Part shown: positions 1 through 8,369 of the stretch, piece by piece
Position numbering within the stretch: position 1 is the stretch's first letter
Layout of the letters: the number at the start of each line of letters is the position of its first letter
Assembly (NCBI GenBank): GCA_019636555.1
Contig: JAHBXH010000001.1
Span: forward strand, 1,956,928-2,020,927
Length of the DNA: 64,000 nucleotides
Source: Phycisphaeraceae bacterium
GTDB lineage: Bacteria > Planctomycetota > Phycisphaerae > Phycisphaerales > UBA1924
Direction: 5' to 3'
Notes under the pieces: generated by a model
Seen by the model: the letters and a program-made list of their open reading frames with translations, nothing else
Told to the model about the DNA's origin: nothing
Database searches by the model: none
Made by a program: the position numbers and the translations under genes

Positions 1-668
1 GAGTTCTTCGATCCGACTACGAGCACGATATCGCACTCCGGCGCGATCTGACGCACCGCCTGCTGGCGGTTCGTCGTTGCGTAGCAGATGTCCGAACTCG
101 GCGGCTCTTTCAGATTCGGGAAGCGCTGTCTGAGCGCCGAGATGATGACCCCGGCATCATCGGTCGAAAGAGTGGTCTGTGTCAGATACACGAGCTTGTT
201 CTCGTCACGCACTCTCAGCGTCGCGACCTGTTCGACGCTCTCGACGACCGTCACCGCTTCCGGCGCTTCGCCCCTTGTGCCCACGACTTCCTGGTGATTC
301 GCATGCCCCACGAGCAGAATCTCGAATCCCTGGCGTGCATAACGGATGCATTCCGAGTGCACCTTGGTCACCAGGGGGCACGTGGCGTCAATTGTTTGAA
401 GTCGCCGGTTTCGCGCATACTCCCGTACTTCGGGAGATACTCCGTGGGCGGAAAAAACGAGGATGCTTCCCGATGGCACTTCAGCCAGATCTTCCACGAA
501 GACCACGCCCTGTTGCTGAAACCGATTGACGACGTGCCTGTTGTGGACGATCTCGTGAAAGACGTAGACCTTCTCGCCGGGCAAAAGCGAGATCGTTTGG
601 CTGACGACGTCCACAGCCATCTGGACGCCGGCGCAAAAGCCGCGGGGATTGGCAAGAATCAGTTTCAC
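1..668 (-). CDS. ispH: 4-hydroxy-3-methylbut-2-enyl diphosphate reductase (LytB/IspH), 3' end cut by window edge
   Basis: IspH is the last enzyme of the MEP pathway. It reduces HMBPP to IPP and DMAPP with a [4Fe-4S] cluster in the cytoplasm. About 222 N-terminal residues of a family usually near 300 are visible. The minus-strand translation begins MKLILANPRGFCAGVQMAVD, which holds the first cluster Cys. It then shows VYVFHEIVHN, SAHGVSPEV, IDATCPLVTKVH (second Cys) and DICYATTNRQ (third Cys). The start is GTG at 668, with GGAG about 8 bases upstream; the nearby ATG at 693 is out of frame. The gene is divergent from hpnC, and its IPP/DMAPP product feeds the farnesyl diphosphate that the hpn enzymes use. 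The stop lies beyond base 1. Confidence 0.93.
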   Translation of the reverse strand, partial: MKLILANPRGFCAGVQMAVDVVSQTISLLPGEKVYVFHEIVHNRHVVNRFQQQGVVFVEDLAEVPSGSILVFSAHGVSPEVREYARNRRLQTIDATCPLVTKVHSECIRYARQGFEILLVGHANHQEVVGTRGEAPEAVTVVESVEQVATLRVRDENKLVYLTQTTLSTDDAGVIISALRQRFPNLKEPPSSDICYATTNRQQAVRQIAPECDIVLVVGSKN

Positions 669-708
669 CGTTCGCTCCGTGCTGACCGTTCATGGTAGGT
701 TTCAACGC

Positions 709-1644
709 TTGCATCAAACCGGCGCCCCAACTTCCGTCGCAGTCGACTGCACCGATCACACTCTTGTGCTCCCACCCTCGGCGGCTTCGAGCGATCAGGA
801 GAACTTCTCGGTTCTCAGCCCTCTGGTTCCGTGCGACCTGCGACCTCACTTTGCCACCGTCTACGACTACTGCCGATTGATCGACGATCTTGCCGATGCG
901 CAGGGAGTCGGCGAAATGGCGCGTTCGCGGGCGCTCAAACTCCTCGAACTGGCGCGACAGGAATTGCGTCTTGCGGTTCGAGGCGATTCGCATCACCCGG
1001 TTTTTCAGAAGCTGGGCGAGACGATGAGAGCAAAGAATCTTCCCGTCGGTCCATTTGAAGACCTCATCCTCGCCTTCGAACAGGACCAGCGCGTCACCCG
1101 ATACGAGACCTGGGATCAACTTCTGGATTACTGCACGCGCAGCGCGAACCCGGTGGGACGCATCGTGCTGATGCTCGATGGATTTATTCCCGATCGGGAG
1201 CCGGAGCTCTTTTACCTGTCCGATCGTATTTGCACCGCGCTTCAGCTCACCAACTTCTGGCAGGATGTGCGACGCGATCTGGTCGAACGCGATCGAATCT
1301 ATCTTCCGCTCCACGATATTCACCGCTCGGAAGCCGAAATACGCGAATGGATGAGTCGCCCGAAAGACCCCGAAGCGCGCGTGCCTTTCATCCTTGCTCT
1401 TCGTCAGCTCGTCGAGCGCACGGACATTCTCTACGTTGAGGGCGGACAGATCGTCGGACACCTGAATCGCCGTCTCGGCCCCGTGGTGTACCTCTTTCAT
1501 CACGGCGGCCGCGAGACCCTCCGGCTGATTCTGCGCACGGGATGCACCACGCTGTGGGAGCGGCCAAGGCTTTCCAAAGTGGACAAGGCGGTCCTGATTT
1601 TGCGGGCGCTTGCGCTTCGCTCCCTGCGGCGATGGCGGGAATGA
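709..1644 (+). CDS. hpnC: Squalene synthase-like protein HpnC (hydroxysqualene synthase)
   Basis: This trans-prenyltransferase belongs to the squalene/phytoene synthase family. In the HpnCDE route, HpnD makes presqualene diphosphate from two farnesyl diphosphates, HpnC converts it to hydroxysqualene, and HpnE yields squalene. Both Asp-rich Mg-diphosphate motifs are visible: YCRLIDDLADA and, later, NFWQDVRRDLVERDRIYLP. The ENFSV...LRPHFATVYDY segment is typical of HpnC. The start is uncertain: the frame is open from TTG 649, with GTG at 679 and TTG at 709. I chose 709 because GGTAGG sits about 8 bases upstream and it leaves room for the divergent ispH. The gene heads hpnCDE. Confidence 0.88.
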   Translation: MHQTGAPTSVAVDCTDHTLVLPPSAASSDQENFSVLSPLVPCDLRPHFATVYDYCRLIDDLADAQGVGEMARSRALKLLELARQELRLAVRGDSHHPVFQKLGETMRAKNLPVGPFEDLILAFEQDQRVTRYETWDQLLDYCTRSANPVGRIVLMLDGFIPDREPELFYLSDRICTALQLTNFWQDVRRDLVERDRIYLPLHDIHRSEAEIREWMSRPKDPEARVPFILALRQLVERTDILYVEGGQIVGHLNRRLGPVVYLFHHGGRETLRLILRTGCTTLWERPRLSKVDKAVLILRALALRSLRRWRE

Positions 1645-1693
1645 TGGGCAAGCCTTGTTCGCCGCCGCGGGAATCTGCGATACTCTCCCGCGA

Positions 1694-2716
1694 ATGTCCC
1701 GTCTGGATCAATCCATCCCGGAACGGCTGAGCCGAACGACGTCCGCGCCCGGGCCGGTCCGGCGGTCGATGGAAGTCTGCCGCGAGATCACGCGCAAGCG
1801 TGCCGCTTCGTTCTACCGCGCCATTCGGCTTACGCCGGAAAAGCGCCGGGGCGAGATGTACGCGCTCTACGCCTGGAGCAGGCTCGCTGACGACATCGCG
1901 GACGATTCGCCGGATGCCGGCGCGGCGCGGAGCGGACTGGATCGATTCGCCAAATTCACCAAAGAAGCATTCGCGAATTGTCCGGCCGGAGACGACACCA
2001 CAATCTGGCCGGCGGTCACGTGGACATTTCGAACCTGCGCAATCAGGCCCCGCTGGTCCGAGGATTTGATCGAGGGAATGCGGAGAGAAGTCGGCGAGAG
2101 CGGCGGCGATTTTGCAATAGAGTCAATCGAACAGTTCGAAGACTACTGCTACCGCGTCGCCGGAACCGTGGGGCTCATGTGCATCAGCGTGTGGGGGCTC
2201 AAAAAGGGCGTGAATTTCGACGACATCGTGCCGCTTTCAAAGGCTCGGGGGCGGGCGCTCCAGACCATCAACGTGCTCCGCGATTTCGCCTCTGACTTTG
2301 ATCGCTCACCCAAGCGCGTGTATTTTCCTGCGGATGTTCTCGGCAAGTGCGGGCTGATCGCGGACGGACTGCGCCAATGGCGTGATCCCGTTCGGTGCGA
2401 GGCGGCTGTCCGAGAGTTGACAGGCTTTGCGCGCCGCAGTCTGAATGAATCGGCGCCGCTCGCCGACAAGGTGGACCCGAGCTGTTTCGCCGTGCTCGAC
2501 GGATTGACCAGGGTGTATTCGGCTCTGCTCGACCGGATCGAGAAAAAGCCGAAGCTTGTGATCGCGGCGCGACCGGTGCATCTGTCGCTCCCGATGAAAT
2601 CGTGGATCGCGGCGAGCTCGTACGCCAGAGGATGGAGCCGGCAACTGAGCGCCGCCGCAGAAGCTCGAAAGTCTTCCATCGAAAACGCCGTTCGGGCGAA
2701 GGCGGCGAAGAAGTGA
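1694..2716 (+). CDS. hpnD: Presqualene diphosphate synthase HpnD
   Basis: This is a squalene/phytoene synthase family enzyme of about 340 residues, expected to condense two farnesyl diphosphates to presqualene diphosphate. The first Asp-rich motif is in ALYAWSRLADDIADD. The second is in INVLRDFASDFDRSPKRVYF. REITRKRAASFYRAIRLTP is the usual N-terminal block. ATG 1694 is chosen; the frame is open upstream to 1610 inside the hpnC end, and a later ATG at 1770 is possible. It lies 49 bases after hpnC and 40 bases before hpnE, so the three genes form one operon. The C-terminus is Ala/Lys rich. Confidence 0.88.
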   Translation: MSRLDQSIPERLSRTTSAPGPVRRSMEVCREITRKRAASFYRAIRLTPEKRRGEMYALYAWSRLADDIADDSPDAGAARSGLDRFAKFTKEAFANCPAGDDTTIWPAVTWTFRTCAIRPRWSEDLIEGMRREVGESGGDFAIESIEQFEDYCYRVAGTVGLMCISVWGLKKGVNFDDIVPLSKARGRALQTINVLRDFASDFDRSPKRVYFPADVLGKCGLIADGLRQWRDPVRCEAAVRELTGFARRSLNESAPLADKVDPSCFAVLDGLTRVYSALLDRIEKKPKLVIAARPVHLSLPMKSWIAASSYARGWSRQLSAAAEARKSSIENAVRAKAAKK

Positions 2717-2756
2717 GCGTTCGAGCGGCTCACGTGAATACAGCGCGGAGCACTCG

Positions 2757-4058
2757 TTGAGCGTTCGTGTGCTCATTCTCGGTGGGGGAATCGCCGGAAT
2801 CGCCGCGTCGCTCGAGCTTTGCTCGGCGGGCGCTCGCGTCACGCTCATCGAATCGCGAGATCGACTCGGAGGCCGGGCTTCATCTTTCTTTGACGCAAAG
2901 TCCGGTCTCTGGCTCGACAACTGCCAGCACGTGACGCTCGGATGCTGCGAAGCATATCTACGTCTGTGCGGGCTGCTCGGAGTTTCGCATCTCATCCGGT
3001 GGGACGATCACCAGTATTGGGTTGAAGAAGGCGGCCGCACCTCCGTTCTCAAGCCCGCGGCGCTTCCGCCTCCGCTTCACGGGCTTCCGGCGTTCGCTCG
3101 GGCGAAGTTTCTCACGCTCGCGGAGAAATCGCGCATCGCGGCGGGTCTTGCACAAATTCGGTTTCTCAATCGCACCGATCATGAAGCCCGAACATTTGCA
3201 GACCTGCTCGAAGATCTTGGGCAGCACGAATCAGATCGTCTCAAGTTCTGGGATCCGATCGTCATCAGCGCCTGCAACCTGACGCCGCAACGGGTCTCGG
3301 CACTGCCGGCAATCCAGGTCTTTCAGCAGGCGTTTCTGGCCGGAGCCCGACCTTCGCGCATCGGCATCATGACGGTTCCGCTGGGGCAGATTTACGACCG
3401 CGCGCGCGGAGCGATCGCCGATTCCGGCGGAACTTTGCTGCTCGGAGAGTCGGTCGCGCGTTTCGACGGCCGAAGGGCGACGCTCGCGAGCGGACACACT
3501 TTGGAGGCCGACGCGGTTCTTTGCGCGCTGCCGTTTGAAAAAGCGGTTCTGCTGGCGGATGACGCGATCAGGCGACGCGACGCCCGATTCGAAGGCATGC
3601 AACGCATGAAGCACAGCCCGATCCTCGGAGTTCACCTGTTCTTTGATCGCCCCGTTCTGCGCGTACCGCACGCCGTGCTCGTCGGGGCCCAAACGCAATG
3701 GCTTTTCCGCAAGGACGAGGACGGGCGGAAGGTGCATGCGGTCGTCAGTGCCGCCGACGAATGGATGGGGCTCGATCAGGATGAGATTGTCGGGCGAGTG
3801 CTTCGTGATCTGCTCGCCCGTTTTCCCGAGGCCGCCGATGCGAAGCTCGAACTCGCGCGCCCCGTAAAGGAACGGCGGGCAACATTTGCCTTTACTCCCG
3901 GGTTTGAACCCCTGCGCCCCGAACCCCTGGCAGCTGTGAGCGAATCACCGGTGTTGGCCGGTGATTACACGCGCACGGATTGGCCAGCGACGATGGAAGG
4001 AGCTGCGCGGAGCGGATTCGCCGCGGCGAAAGCGACGCTGCAACTCGTGCGCCGGTAG
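2757..4058 (+). CDS. hpnE: Hydroxysqualene dehydroxylase HpnE (FAD-dependent)
   Basis: This is a flavin amine-oxidase/desaturase fold protein of 433 residues. The N-terminal dinucleotide-binding motif is VLILGGGIAGIAASLEL, followed by LIESRDRLGGRASSF, the FAD-binding signature of the phytoene desaturase superfamily. NCQHVTLGCCEAYLRLCGLLG is typical of squalene-associated desaturases. The C-terminal FAD motif lies in VLAGDYTRTDWPATMEGAARSG. The family converts hydroxysqualene to squalene. The start is TTG 2757 with GGAG about 9 bases upstream; GTG 2769 is the alternative. It completes hpnCDE. Squalene would feed hopanoid or sterol synthesis, but no squalene cyclase is in this window. Confidence 0.88.
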   Translation: MSVRVLILGGGIAGIAASLELCSAGARVTLIESRDRLGGRASSFFDAKSGLWLDNCQHVTLGCCEAYLRLCGLLGVSHLIRWDDHQYWVEEGGRTSVLKPAALPPPLHGLPAFARAKFLTLAEKSRIAAGLAQIRFLNRTDHEARTFADLLEDLGQHESDRLKFWDPIVISACNLTPQRVSALPAIQVFQQAFLAGARPSRIGIMTVPLGQIYDRARGAIADSGGTLLLGESVARFDGRRATLASGHTLEADAVLCALPFEKAVLLADDAIRRRDARFEGMQRMKHSPILGVHLFFDRPVLRVPHAVLVGAQTQWLFRKDEDGRKVHAVVSAADEWMGLDQDEIVGRVLRDLLARFPEAADAKLELARPVKERRATFAFTPGFEPLRPEPLAAVSESPVLAGDYTRTDWPATMEGAARSGFAAAKATLQLVRR

Positions 4059-4119
4059 GCAGTCTTCGATGCGGGCCGCCAATCGCGACAATCCCAGTCT
4101 GCTGCTTCTATCGGGAGGC

Positions 4120-4128
4120 TGGTATAGT
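4120..4128 (+). promoter_or_regulatory. Extended -10 promoter element
   Basis: TGGTATAGT matches an extended -10 (TGn followed by a TATAAT-like hexamer). It lies about 50 bases upstream of the ATG at 4178. No good -35 is visible. Similar TGGTAnnnT motifs precede several other genes in this window. Confidence 0.4.
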
Positions 4129-4177
4129 GCGCACGAAGTCGGACGCGTCCGGAGCGCCAGACGGAAACCTTGGGAGT

Positions 4178-4483
4178 ATGGCCATGGCAAGGAAACGTGA
4201 ATCGAGTCAATCTCTACTTCGAGCCTGGATCGGTTGTTGCGTGGTGGTCGCCTTCGCAGCCGGTGCGGGCGGCTGCAACAATGCGGGTCAAGGCGCAGTT
4301 TCTGGTGGCGCGATCGGCGCCTTGGGAGGCTTGGCGATCGGTTCTCTGAGCGGCAACGCGGGTGCAGGTGCCGCGATTGGTGCCGTTTCGGGTGCGATTG
4401 TCGGCGGTGTGATCGGCGATCAGAATCGGCGCGCTCAACAGAGCCAGCAGAACATGCGATACGGAGGGTCTTCGCAATGGTGA
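4178..4483 (+). CDS. Small glycine-zipper membrane protein
   Basis: The protein has 101 residues. The N-terminus has basic residues and then a hydrophobic stretch ending AFAAGAGGCNN, which may be a signal peptide with a poor lipobox around the Cys. The centre is a glycine zipper (GGAIGALGGLAIGSLSG, then AIGAVSGAIVGGVIGDQ), as in YMGG/SlyB-like envelope proteins that insert into membranes. The tail is Gln/Arg rich. ATG 4178 is preceded by GGGAG at close spacing; ATG 4184 is a possible second start. The ORF overlaps the next one at ATGGTGA, so the two are probably translationally coupled. The function is not known. Confidence 0.75.
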   Translation: MAMARKRESSQSLLRAWIGCCVVVAFAAGAGGCNNAGQGAVSGGAIGALGGLAIGSLSGNAGAGAAIGAVSGAIVGGVIGDQNRRAQQSQQNMRYGGSSQW

Positions 4484-5058
4484 AAGTGAATTCCGGCGTG
4501 ATTCGCGCCAGTGTGGGAATTGCTGCGATTGTCTCGCTCTTTGCTCAGTGGGGCTGTCAGGCAGGATCCTGCTGTGCGACGAATCGGTCCGTGACGACCG
4601 AGCGTGCCGATGCGGATCGCGGACAACTCGCCAAACTGGTGGGTGCTTGGAGATTTGAAGGTTCCTGGTCCGGGGAAGACGGCCAGAAACACAGCGTGCA
4701 GGGTCGTGCCGCGGGAGTGCTCGTCAACAACTTCTTCGTCCTGTTGGATGTCCAGACAACGTCGGGCGAACTCGCGGGGCAAACCAGCCGCCAAGAAGGC
4801 TCGCTCTTGTTTGCCTCCGAACCCGGAAAGGGTTTGACAGTCACCGCCTGGGGTGACGCATCGCCTTCAATCACGCACCTGATTGGTCATTCGGAAGAGG
4901 GCGGAAAAGTGCTGACGTATCTGCCCGCGAGCGGTCCGAGCAACGCGGTCGCGGTCGTTGTGCGCTTTGAGGGCGATAATCACTTCTCGACCGAGATCAG
5001 CGCCGGCTCCGGTGGTAAGGGCGTGGCCGAGTACACGTTTACCCGGGCGACAGAGTAA
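4477..5058 (+). CDS. Secreted or lipid-anchored protein of unknown function
   Basis: The protein has 193 residues. An N-terminal hydrophobic segment ends in FAQWGCQAGSCC, which may be a signal peptide with a lipobox Cys. The mature part has a W-rich beta-like start (LVGAWRFEGSWSGEDG) and resembles the layout of small DUF1579-like beta-barrel proteins, but I cannot assign a family. ATG 4477 has AGGAGGG-like bases about 9 upstream (4462-4468) and overlaps the stop of the glycine-zipper gene. A hairpin with a T-run follows at 5081-5118. Confidence 0.7.
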   Translation: MVKVNSGVIRASVGIAAIVSLFAQWGCQAGSCCATNRSVTTERADADRGQLAKLVGAWRFEGSWSGEDGQKHSVQGRAAGVLVNNFFVLLDVQTTSGELAGQTSRQEGSLLFASEPGKGLTVTAWGDASPSITHLIGHSEEGGKVLTYLPASGPSNAVAVVVRFEGDNHFSTEISAGSGGKGVAEYTFTRATE

Positions 5059-5080
5059 TCAATTCCTCCGGCACAGAGTC

Positions 5081-5118
5081 CAACGCCCGCACCGTACTTT
5101 CGGCGCGGGTTGTTTTTT
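5081..5118 (+). terminator. Rho-independent terminator
   Basis: An imperfect GC-rich stem (CAACGCCCGC... with ...GCGCGGGTTG) is followed by seven T. It lies 23 bases after the stop at 5058. Confidence 0.7.
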
Positions 5119-5170
5119 TCAGCGCTCGTTGATCCAGGTCGTACGATGAGCGTCAGCAATGGAGACTCCC

Positions 5171-6262
5171 ATGAGAATTGCCACACCGCTCGCCGCTCTC
5201 TTGTTCGCCGCAGCTTGTTTCGCCCAATCTGCTCCATCAATCGAGAAAACGGCGCCGTCCGTTCCCGCAACGAAGCAGGTCGATCGAACGACGGTGCGAT
5301 TCGGCGAAAAGACCGCGAGACCACGCACGAGTGGTCAGGTGCGGATCGCAACGTACAACGCCATGAACCTGTTCGATTCGGATCCGGTGACCCGCACGCA
5401 CAACGAGGGCGACCCGGCTCCCATCAAGCCGCAGGAGGAGCGCGAGGCAATCGCCGCGGGGATTCGCGCCGTCGACGCGGACGTTGTTGCGATGGAGGAA
5501 GTGGAGTCGCTGGCCGTGTTGAAGGAGTTTCGGGACAAGTACCTTCAGGATCTGGGCTACAAGTACGCCGAGCTTGTCGAGTCCGAAGATCCGCGCGGCA
5601 TCGACAATGCGGTGCTCTCGCGCTTTCCGATCGTGAAAACGGAGGCGTACAACGCTCGCAAGATCGGCGGCAAGCACCCCGCCCGCGACGGAAGCCGTCC
5701 GAATCCGCTCGCCGGCGAGGACATCAAGTTCCGTCGGACGCCGCTTCGCGTGGATGTCCAGATTCCTTCGGCTGCTTTCAATCTGAAAGGCGGAGAGGAT
5801 GAGACGTTGACGCTGCTGGTGGTGCACCACAAGTCCGGCCGGGGTTCCGACTACTGGCGAATCGCCGAAGCAAAGGGCGTGGTCGACATCGTCAAGGAAA
5901 TCGAAGCGGCGAATCCTGGTGCATTGATCGCCGTGCTGGGAGATTTCAACGGCATGGTGACGGATCCGAACGGGAAGATTTACACCGACGCCGGCCTGTT
6001 CGATGTCTTCAGCGGCCGCGACTCCGCCGATCCTCGCAACATCTCGCACGAGTCCGGTCGCAGAATCGATCTGATTTTTCTCAATCAGAATTTGCGCAAA
6101 CAGTTCGTGAATGATTCCGCTTTCATCTACGGCATGCCCGCTCGCCCGGAGGGCGCTGATTGGCGGACGACGCTGCCTCCCGAGGGTTACGCGTCGGATC
6201 ACTATCCGGTCGCCATCGATATCGATCGCAAAGGAAATCCGCCATCTCAGAATCCGAAGTAG
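5171..6262 (+). CDS. Secreted endonuclease/exonuclease/phosphatase family protein
   Basis: The protein has 363 residues with a Sec signal (MRIATPLAALLFAAACFAQ). The EEP (DNase I-like) fold motifs appear in order: RIATYNAMNLFDSD (first Asn), VVAMEEVES (metal-binding Glu), NAVLSRFPIV, LLVVHHKSG (His), IAVLGDFNGM (GDFN catalytic Asp/Asn), RRIDLIFLN and ASDHYPVAI (SDHxP with the catalytic His). All key residues are present, so it is probably an active extracytoplasmic nuclease or phosphoesterase. The substrate is not clear. ATG 5171 has GGAG 6 bases upstream; ATG 5159 is in frame but would put that Shine-Dalgarno inside the gene. Confidence 0.85.
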   Translation: MRIATPLAALLFAAACFAQSAPSIEKTAPSVPATKQVDRTTVRFGEKTARPRTSGQVRIATYNAMNLFDSDPVTRTHNEGDPAPIKPQEEREAIAAGIRAVDADVVAMEEVESLAVLKEFRDKYLQDLGYKYAELVESEDPRGIDNAVLSRFPIVKTEAYNARKIGGKHPARDGSRPNPLAGEDIKFRRTPLRVDVQIPSAAFNLKGGEDETLTLLVVHHKSGRGSDYWRIAEAKGVVDIVKEIEAANPGALIAVLGDFNGMVTDPNGKIYTDAGLFDVFSGRDSADPRNISHESGRRIDLIFLNQNLRKQFVNDSAFIYGMPARPEGADWRTTLPPEGYASDHYPVAIDIDRKGNPPSQNPK

Positions 6263-6278
6263 CGGAAGCGGGTGCGAG

Positions 6279-6287
6279 TGGTAAACT
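6279..6287 (+). promoter_or_regulatory. Extended -10 promoter element
   Basis: TGGTAAACT lies 67 bases upstream of the lipoprotein ATG at 6355. It has the same TGGTAnnnT form as the site at 4120. Confidence 0.35.
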
Positions 6288-6354
6288 CTCAGTACCCCGC
6301 TGGAACGCGGCATATCGGGGGGCACCAGTGCCGTACGCCGCCAAGGAGTCTTCC

Positions 6355-6801
6355 ATGAAACACCTGATTGCCACGTCTTTGTGCGCTGCACTTGCGATCG
6401 GGCTATGTGCTTGCGGAGAAGAAGGTGACAAGGCCGCTGCGAAGGCCAAGGAAGTGACCAATTCCGCCGCGAATGCCGCGAAGGATGTTGCCTCTTCGGC
6501 ATCGGAAAAGGTTTCCGAATTGCAGTCGGCAGCCGTCACGAACGCCACCGACATGTACAACGCGGCGAAGGCGAAAGTGGACGAACTCGCCTCAAGAGTC
6601 GATTCCCAGGCCGAACCCCTCAAGTCCTCCCTGAAGAGCGGGGTCGAGAGCGCCAAATCGCAACTCGCGAGTGTGGAGAAAAAGCTCGGCGAATTGAAGA
6701 CCGCCGCCGCGGATAAATGGAGTGACCTCAGCGCGGAGCTCACCGAACAAATCGGGAAGCTCAATTCCAGCGTCAGCGATTTGATGAGCAAACTCAAGTA
6801 G
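6355..6801 (+). CDS. Ala/Lys-rich helical lipoprotein
   Basis: The protein has 148 residues. The signal MKHLIATSLCAALAIGLCAC ends in a lipobox-like LCAC with lipidation Cys at about residue 20. The mature part is almost wholly amphipathic helix: Ala, Lys, Ser and Glu rich, with repeating AAKAKEVTNSA/AAKAKVDELAS-type 11-mers as in apolipophorin- or LEA-like proteins. It probably coats or spans part of the envelope, but no catalytic motif is seen. AAGGAG lies 8 bases before the ATG. A strong terminator follows, so this is a single-gene unit. Confidence 0.8.
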   Translation: MKHLIATSLCAALAIGLCACGEEGDKAAAKAKEVTNSAANAAKDVASSASEKVSELQSAAVTNATDMYNAAKAKVDELASRVDSQAEPLKSSLKSGVESAKSQLASVEKKLGELKTAAADKWSDLSAELTEQIGKLNSSVSDLMSKLK

Positions 6802-6827
6802 GCGACAGCGAGGATGCTAATTCACCC

Positions 6828-6855
6828 AAACCGGGCGATGCCGCCCGGTTTTTTT
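6828..6855 (+). terminator. Rho-independent terminator
   Basis: The perfect stem AACCGGGCG / CGCCCGGTT with a short loop is followed by a run of T. Confidence 0.9.
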
Positions 6856-7165
6856 GTTTGAGTAGTTCGACAATGCTGTCGGGAGTGCAGCCGATTGGTG
6901 CCGCGCGATCGATTTCAGTTCGAACTCATTCTGGCTTCATGGAAATCGGATATTCCATGATTTCTCGCGCACCGAAGCTTGAGATCGCGTCATCAAATGG
7001 CGGGTCAATGCTCGCGGCGCGCTGCGATGCACGACAAAAGCCGAGTTGCGGAGCAAGAGAGACTGGCGGAGGACACTGTTCGGGAGAGGCGGGAGCGGCC
7101 CCGCGTTGTGGCCGTATTCGACGGGGTGCTCGGAGCTGGTCTAGGGACCTGGTCAAGGAGGATCT
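6856..7165 (+). other. Intergenic stretch without a recognisable gene
   Basis: This 310-base gap separates the terminator at 6855 and the DUF2934 gene. Open frames here (for example from 6858 on the plus strand) have shadow-like Arg-rich composition and no Shine-Dalgarno. I see nothing else in it. Confidence 0.5.
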
Positions 7166-7519
7166 ATGGCGACGAATATCGTTCATAACACCGAAACATC
7201 CGCACGACAGGCATCATCCACGGCGGGTAGCCGCACCCAGATTGGGGCTTCTAGTGCCGAGATCACGCCTGAGCGGATTCAGGAGAGGGCCTATTTTATT
7301 TTCCTCTCGCGCGCGGGAGGCTCGGGGAGCGCAGAATCGGATTGGGTGCAGGCAGAGAAGGAGCTGCAGGCCGAGGGATTGCGCAGGTCACCCAATCCGC
7401 AGGATCGAGCCGGACGATCGCTTCCGCGGACACCGGCCGCAGCTCCTTCTGGTGCGGGCAACGCCGCATTTGCGGCGGGTTCGAGCGGGCGGAATCCGGT
7501 GTTGTTCAGCGGGGGCTGA
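7166..7519 (+). CDS. DUF2934 domain-containing protein
   Basis: The protein has 117 residues. Residues about 30-70 (ERIQERAYFIFLSRAGGSGS followed by ESDWVQAEKEL) match the DUF2934 pattern I(R/Q)ERAYxxxxxRGxxxGxxxxDWxxAExEL. The function of this domain is not known. The N-terminus is Thr/Ser rich and the C-terminus is Pro/Ala/Gly rich, both probably disordered. AAGGAGG lies 5-6 bases before the ATG, a strong start. It stands alone between non-coding stretches. Confidence 0.78.
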   Translation: MATNIVHNTETSARQASSTAGSRTQIGASSAEITPERIQERAYFIFLSRAGGSGSAESDWVQAEKELQAEGLRRSPNPQDRAGRSLPRTPAAAPSGAGNAAFAAGSSGRNPVLFSGG

Positions 7520-7852
7520 AGGCCTCGTCGGGTGCCGGTTTTGAGCTCCGCAGCTCTCGCGCTTGCTCTCGCTCAATAGCAGGAGCAAAGCATGTCGCAC
7601 GTTTCAGAGAGTCAAGAAGTCTCTGGCATTCTCGCGCTCCGCGGGCACCACAATTTGAACGCGCGAGCGCCCGTTTCTGAGTCAGGATCAACCGCGCACA
7701 GCAAATTGAGCCGAGCTGTGTCGCCTCAGCCTCGTTGATGTCGGACAGATTCAGACTTCCTTAGGCGCCGCGTGCGCCGCCTCGGCGGCGCTAGGCTACA
7801 AGTCGGCGCGATCGGTGCGCCGATGAGCAGAACATTCACCGGAGGGCTGACG
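7520..7852 (+). other. Intergenic stretch with one GC-rich hairpin
   Basis: About 330 bases without a supported gene. At 7774-7791 there is a near-perfect palindrome (GCGCCGCC / GGCGGCGC). It has no T-run, so it is a weak candidate terminator for DUF2934 or a regulatory hairpin before the OsmC gene. Confidence 0.4.
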
Positions 7853-8284
7853 ATGGCGACAATCAAACGAACAGCGCAGGCGCAGTGGAACGGTTCGATC
7901 AAGGACGGGGCGGGCACGCTTTCAGCTCCGGGGGGCGCACTCAAGAACACACCCTATTCATTCGCTTCCAGATTTGAGAGCGCCAACGGAACCAATCCCG
8001 AAGAACTGATCGCCGCGGCGCACGCCGGATGCTTCACCATGGCGCTCACGTTCATCATGTCGAACGCGGGGATCACTCCGACCAAGCTCGCGACGAACGC
8101 GACTCTCTCGATGGAGCAGGCGGGCGGCGGCTGGCAGATTGCCGCAATCCATCTCGATGTGACCGGAACCGTTCCGGGGATCGACGCGGCAAAGTTCCAG
8201 CAACTTGCGACCGAAGCCAAGACGAACTGCCCCGTGAGCAAGGTGCTCAACGCGAAGATTTCGATGGAAGCAAAGCTCGGGTAG
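7853..8284 (+). CDS. OsmC family peroxiredoxin-like protein
   Basis: The protein has 143 residues, the usual length for OsmC/OhrA. These thiol peroxidases reduce organic hydroperoxides with two Cys residues. Both are visible: AAAHAGCFTMAL (first Cys at about residue 60) and KTNCPVSKVLNAKI (second Cys near residue 125). NPEELIAAAHAGC is the classic OsmC block. ATG 7853 has GGAGGG 7 bases upstream; the ATG at 7823 is in frame but poorly placed. The OsmC subgroup (YhfA/OsmC/Ohr) cannot be fixed, but NPEELI and NCPVSK favour OsmC proper. Confidence 0.9.
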   Translation: MATIKRTAQAQWNGSIKDGAGTLSAPGGALKNTPYSFASRFESANGTNPEELIAAAHAGCFTMALTFIMSNAGITPTKLATNATLSMEQAGGGWQIAAIHLDVTGTVPGIDAAKFQQLATEAKTNCPVSKVLNAKISMEAKLG

Positions 8285-8318
8285 AACATTTTCGCCCTGC
8301 GCGACGGAATCAAAAGCA

Positions 8319-8348
8319 CCGGTCCGCAGACCGGCGGCTATTTTCTGT
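8319..8348 (+). terminator. Possible weak terminator
   Basis: The hairpin CCGGTC-CGCA-GACCGG lies 35 bases after the OsmC stop and is followed by a T-rich but interrupted tail. Confidence 0.4.
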
Positions 8349-8369
8349 TGCTCGAAATTGGGAGTAGAC

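Noticed and set aside
481-1503. 340-residue minus-strand open frame opposite hpnC
   Set aside because: It is Arg/His-rich shadow sequence with no motif, while the plus strand has clear squalene synthase motifs; part of it also overlaps ispH in a different frame.
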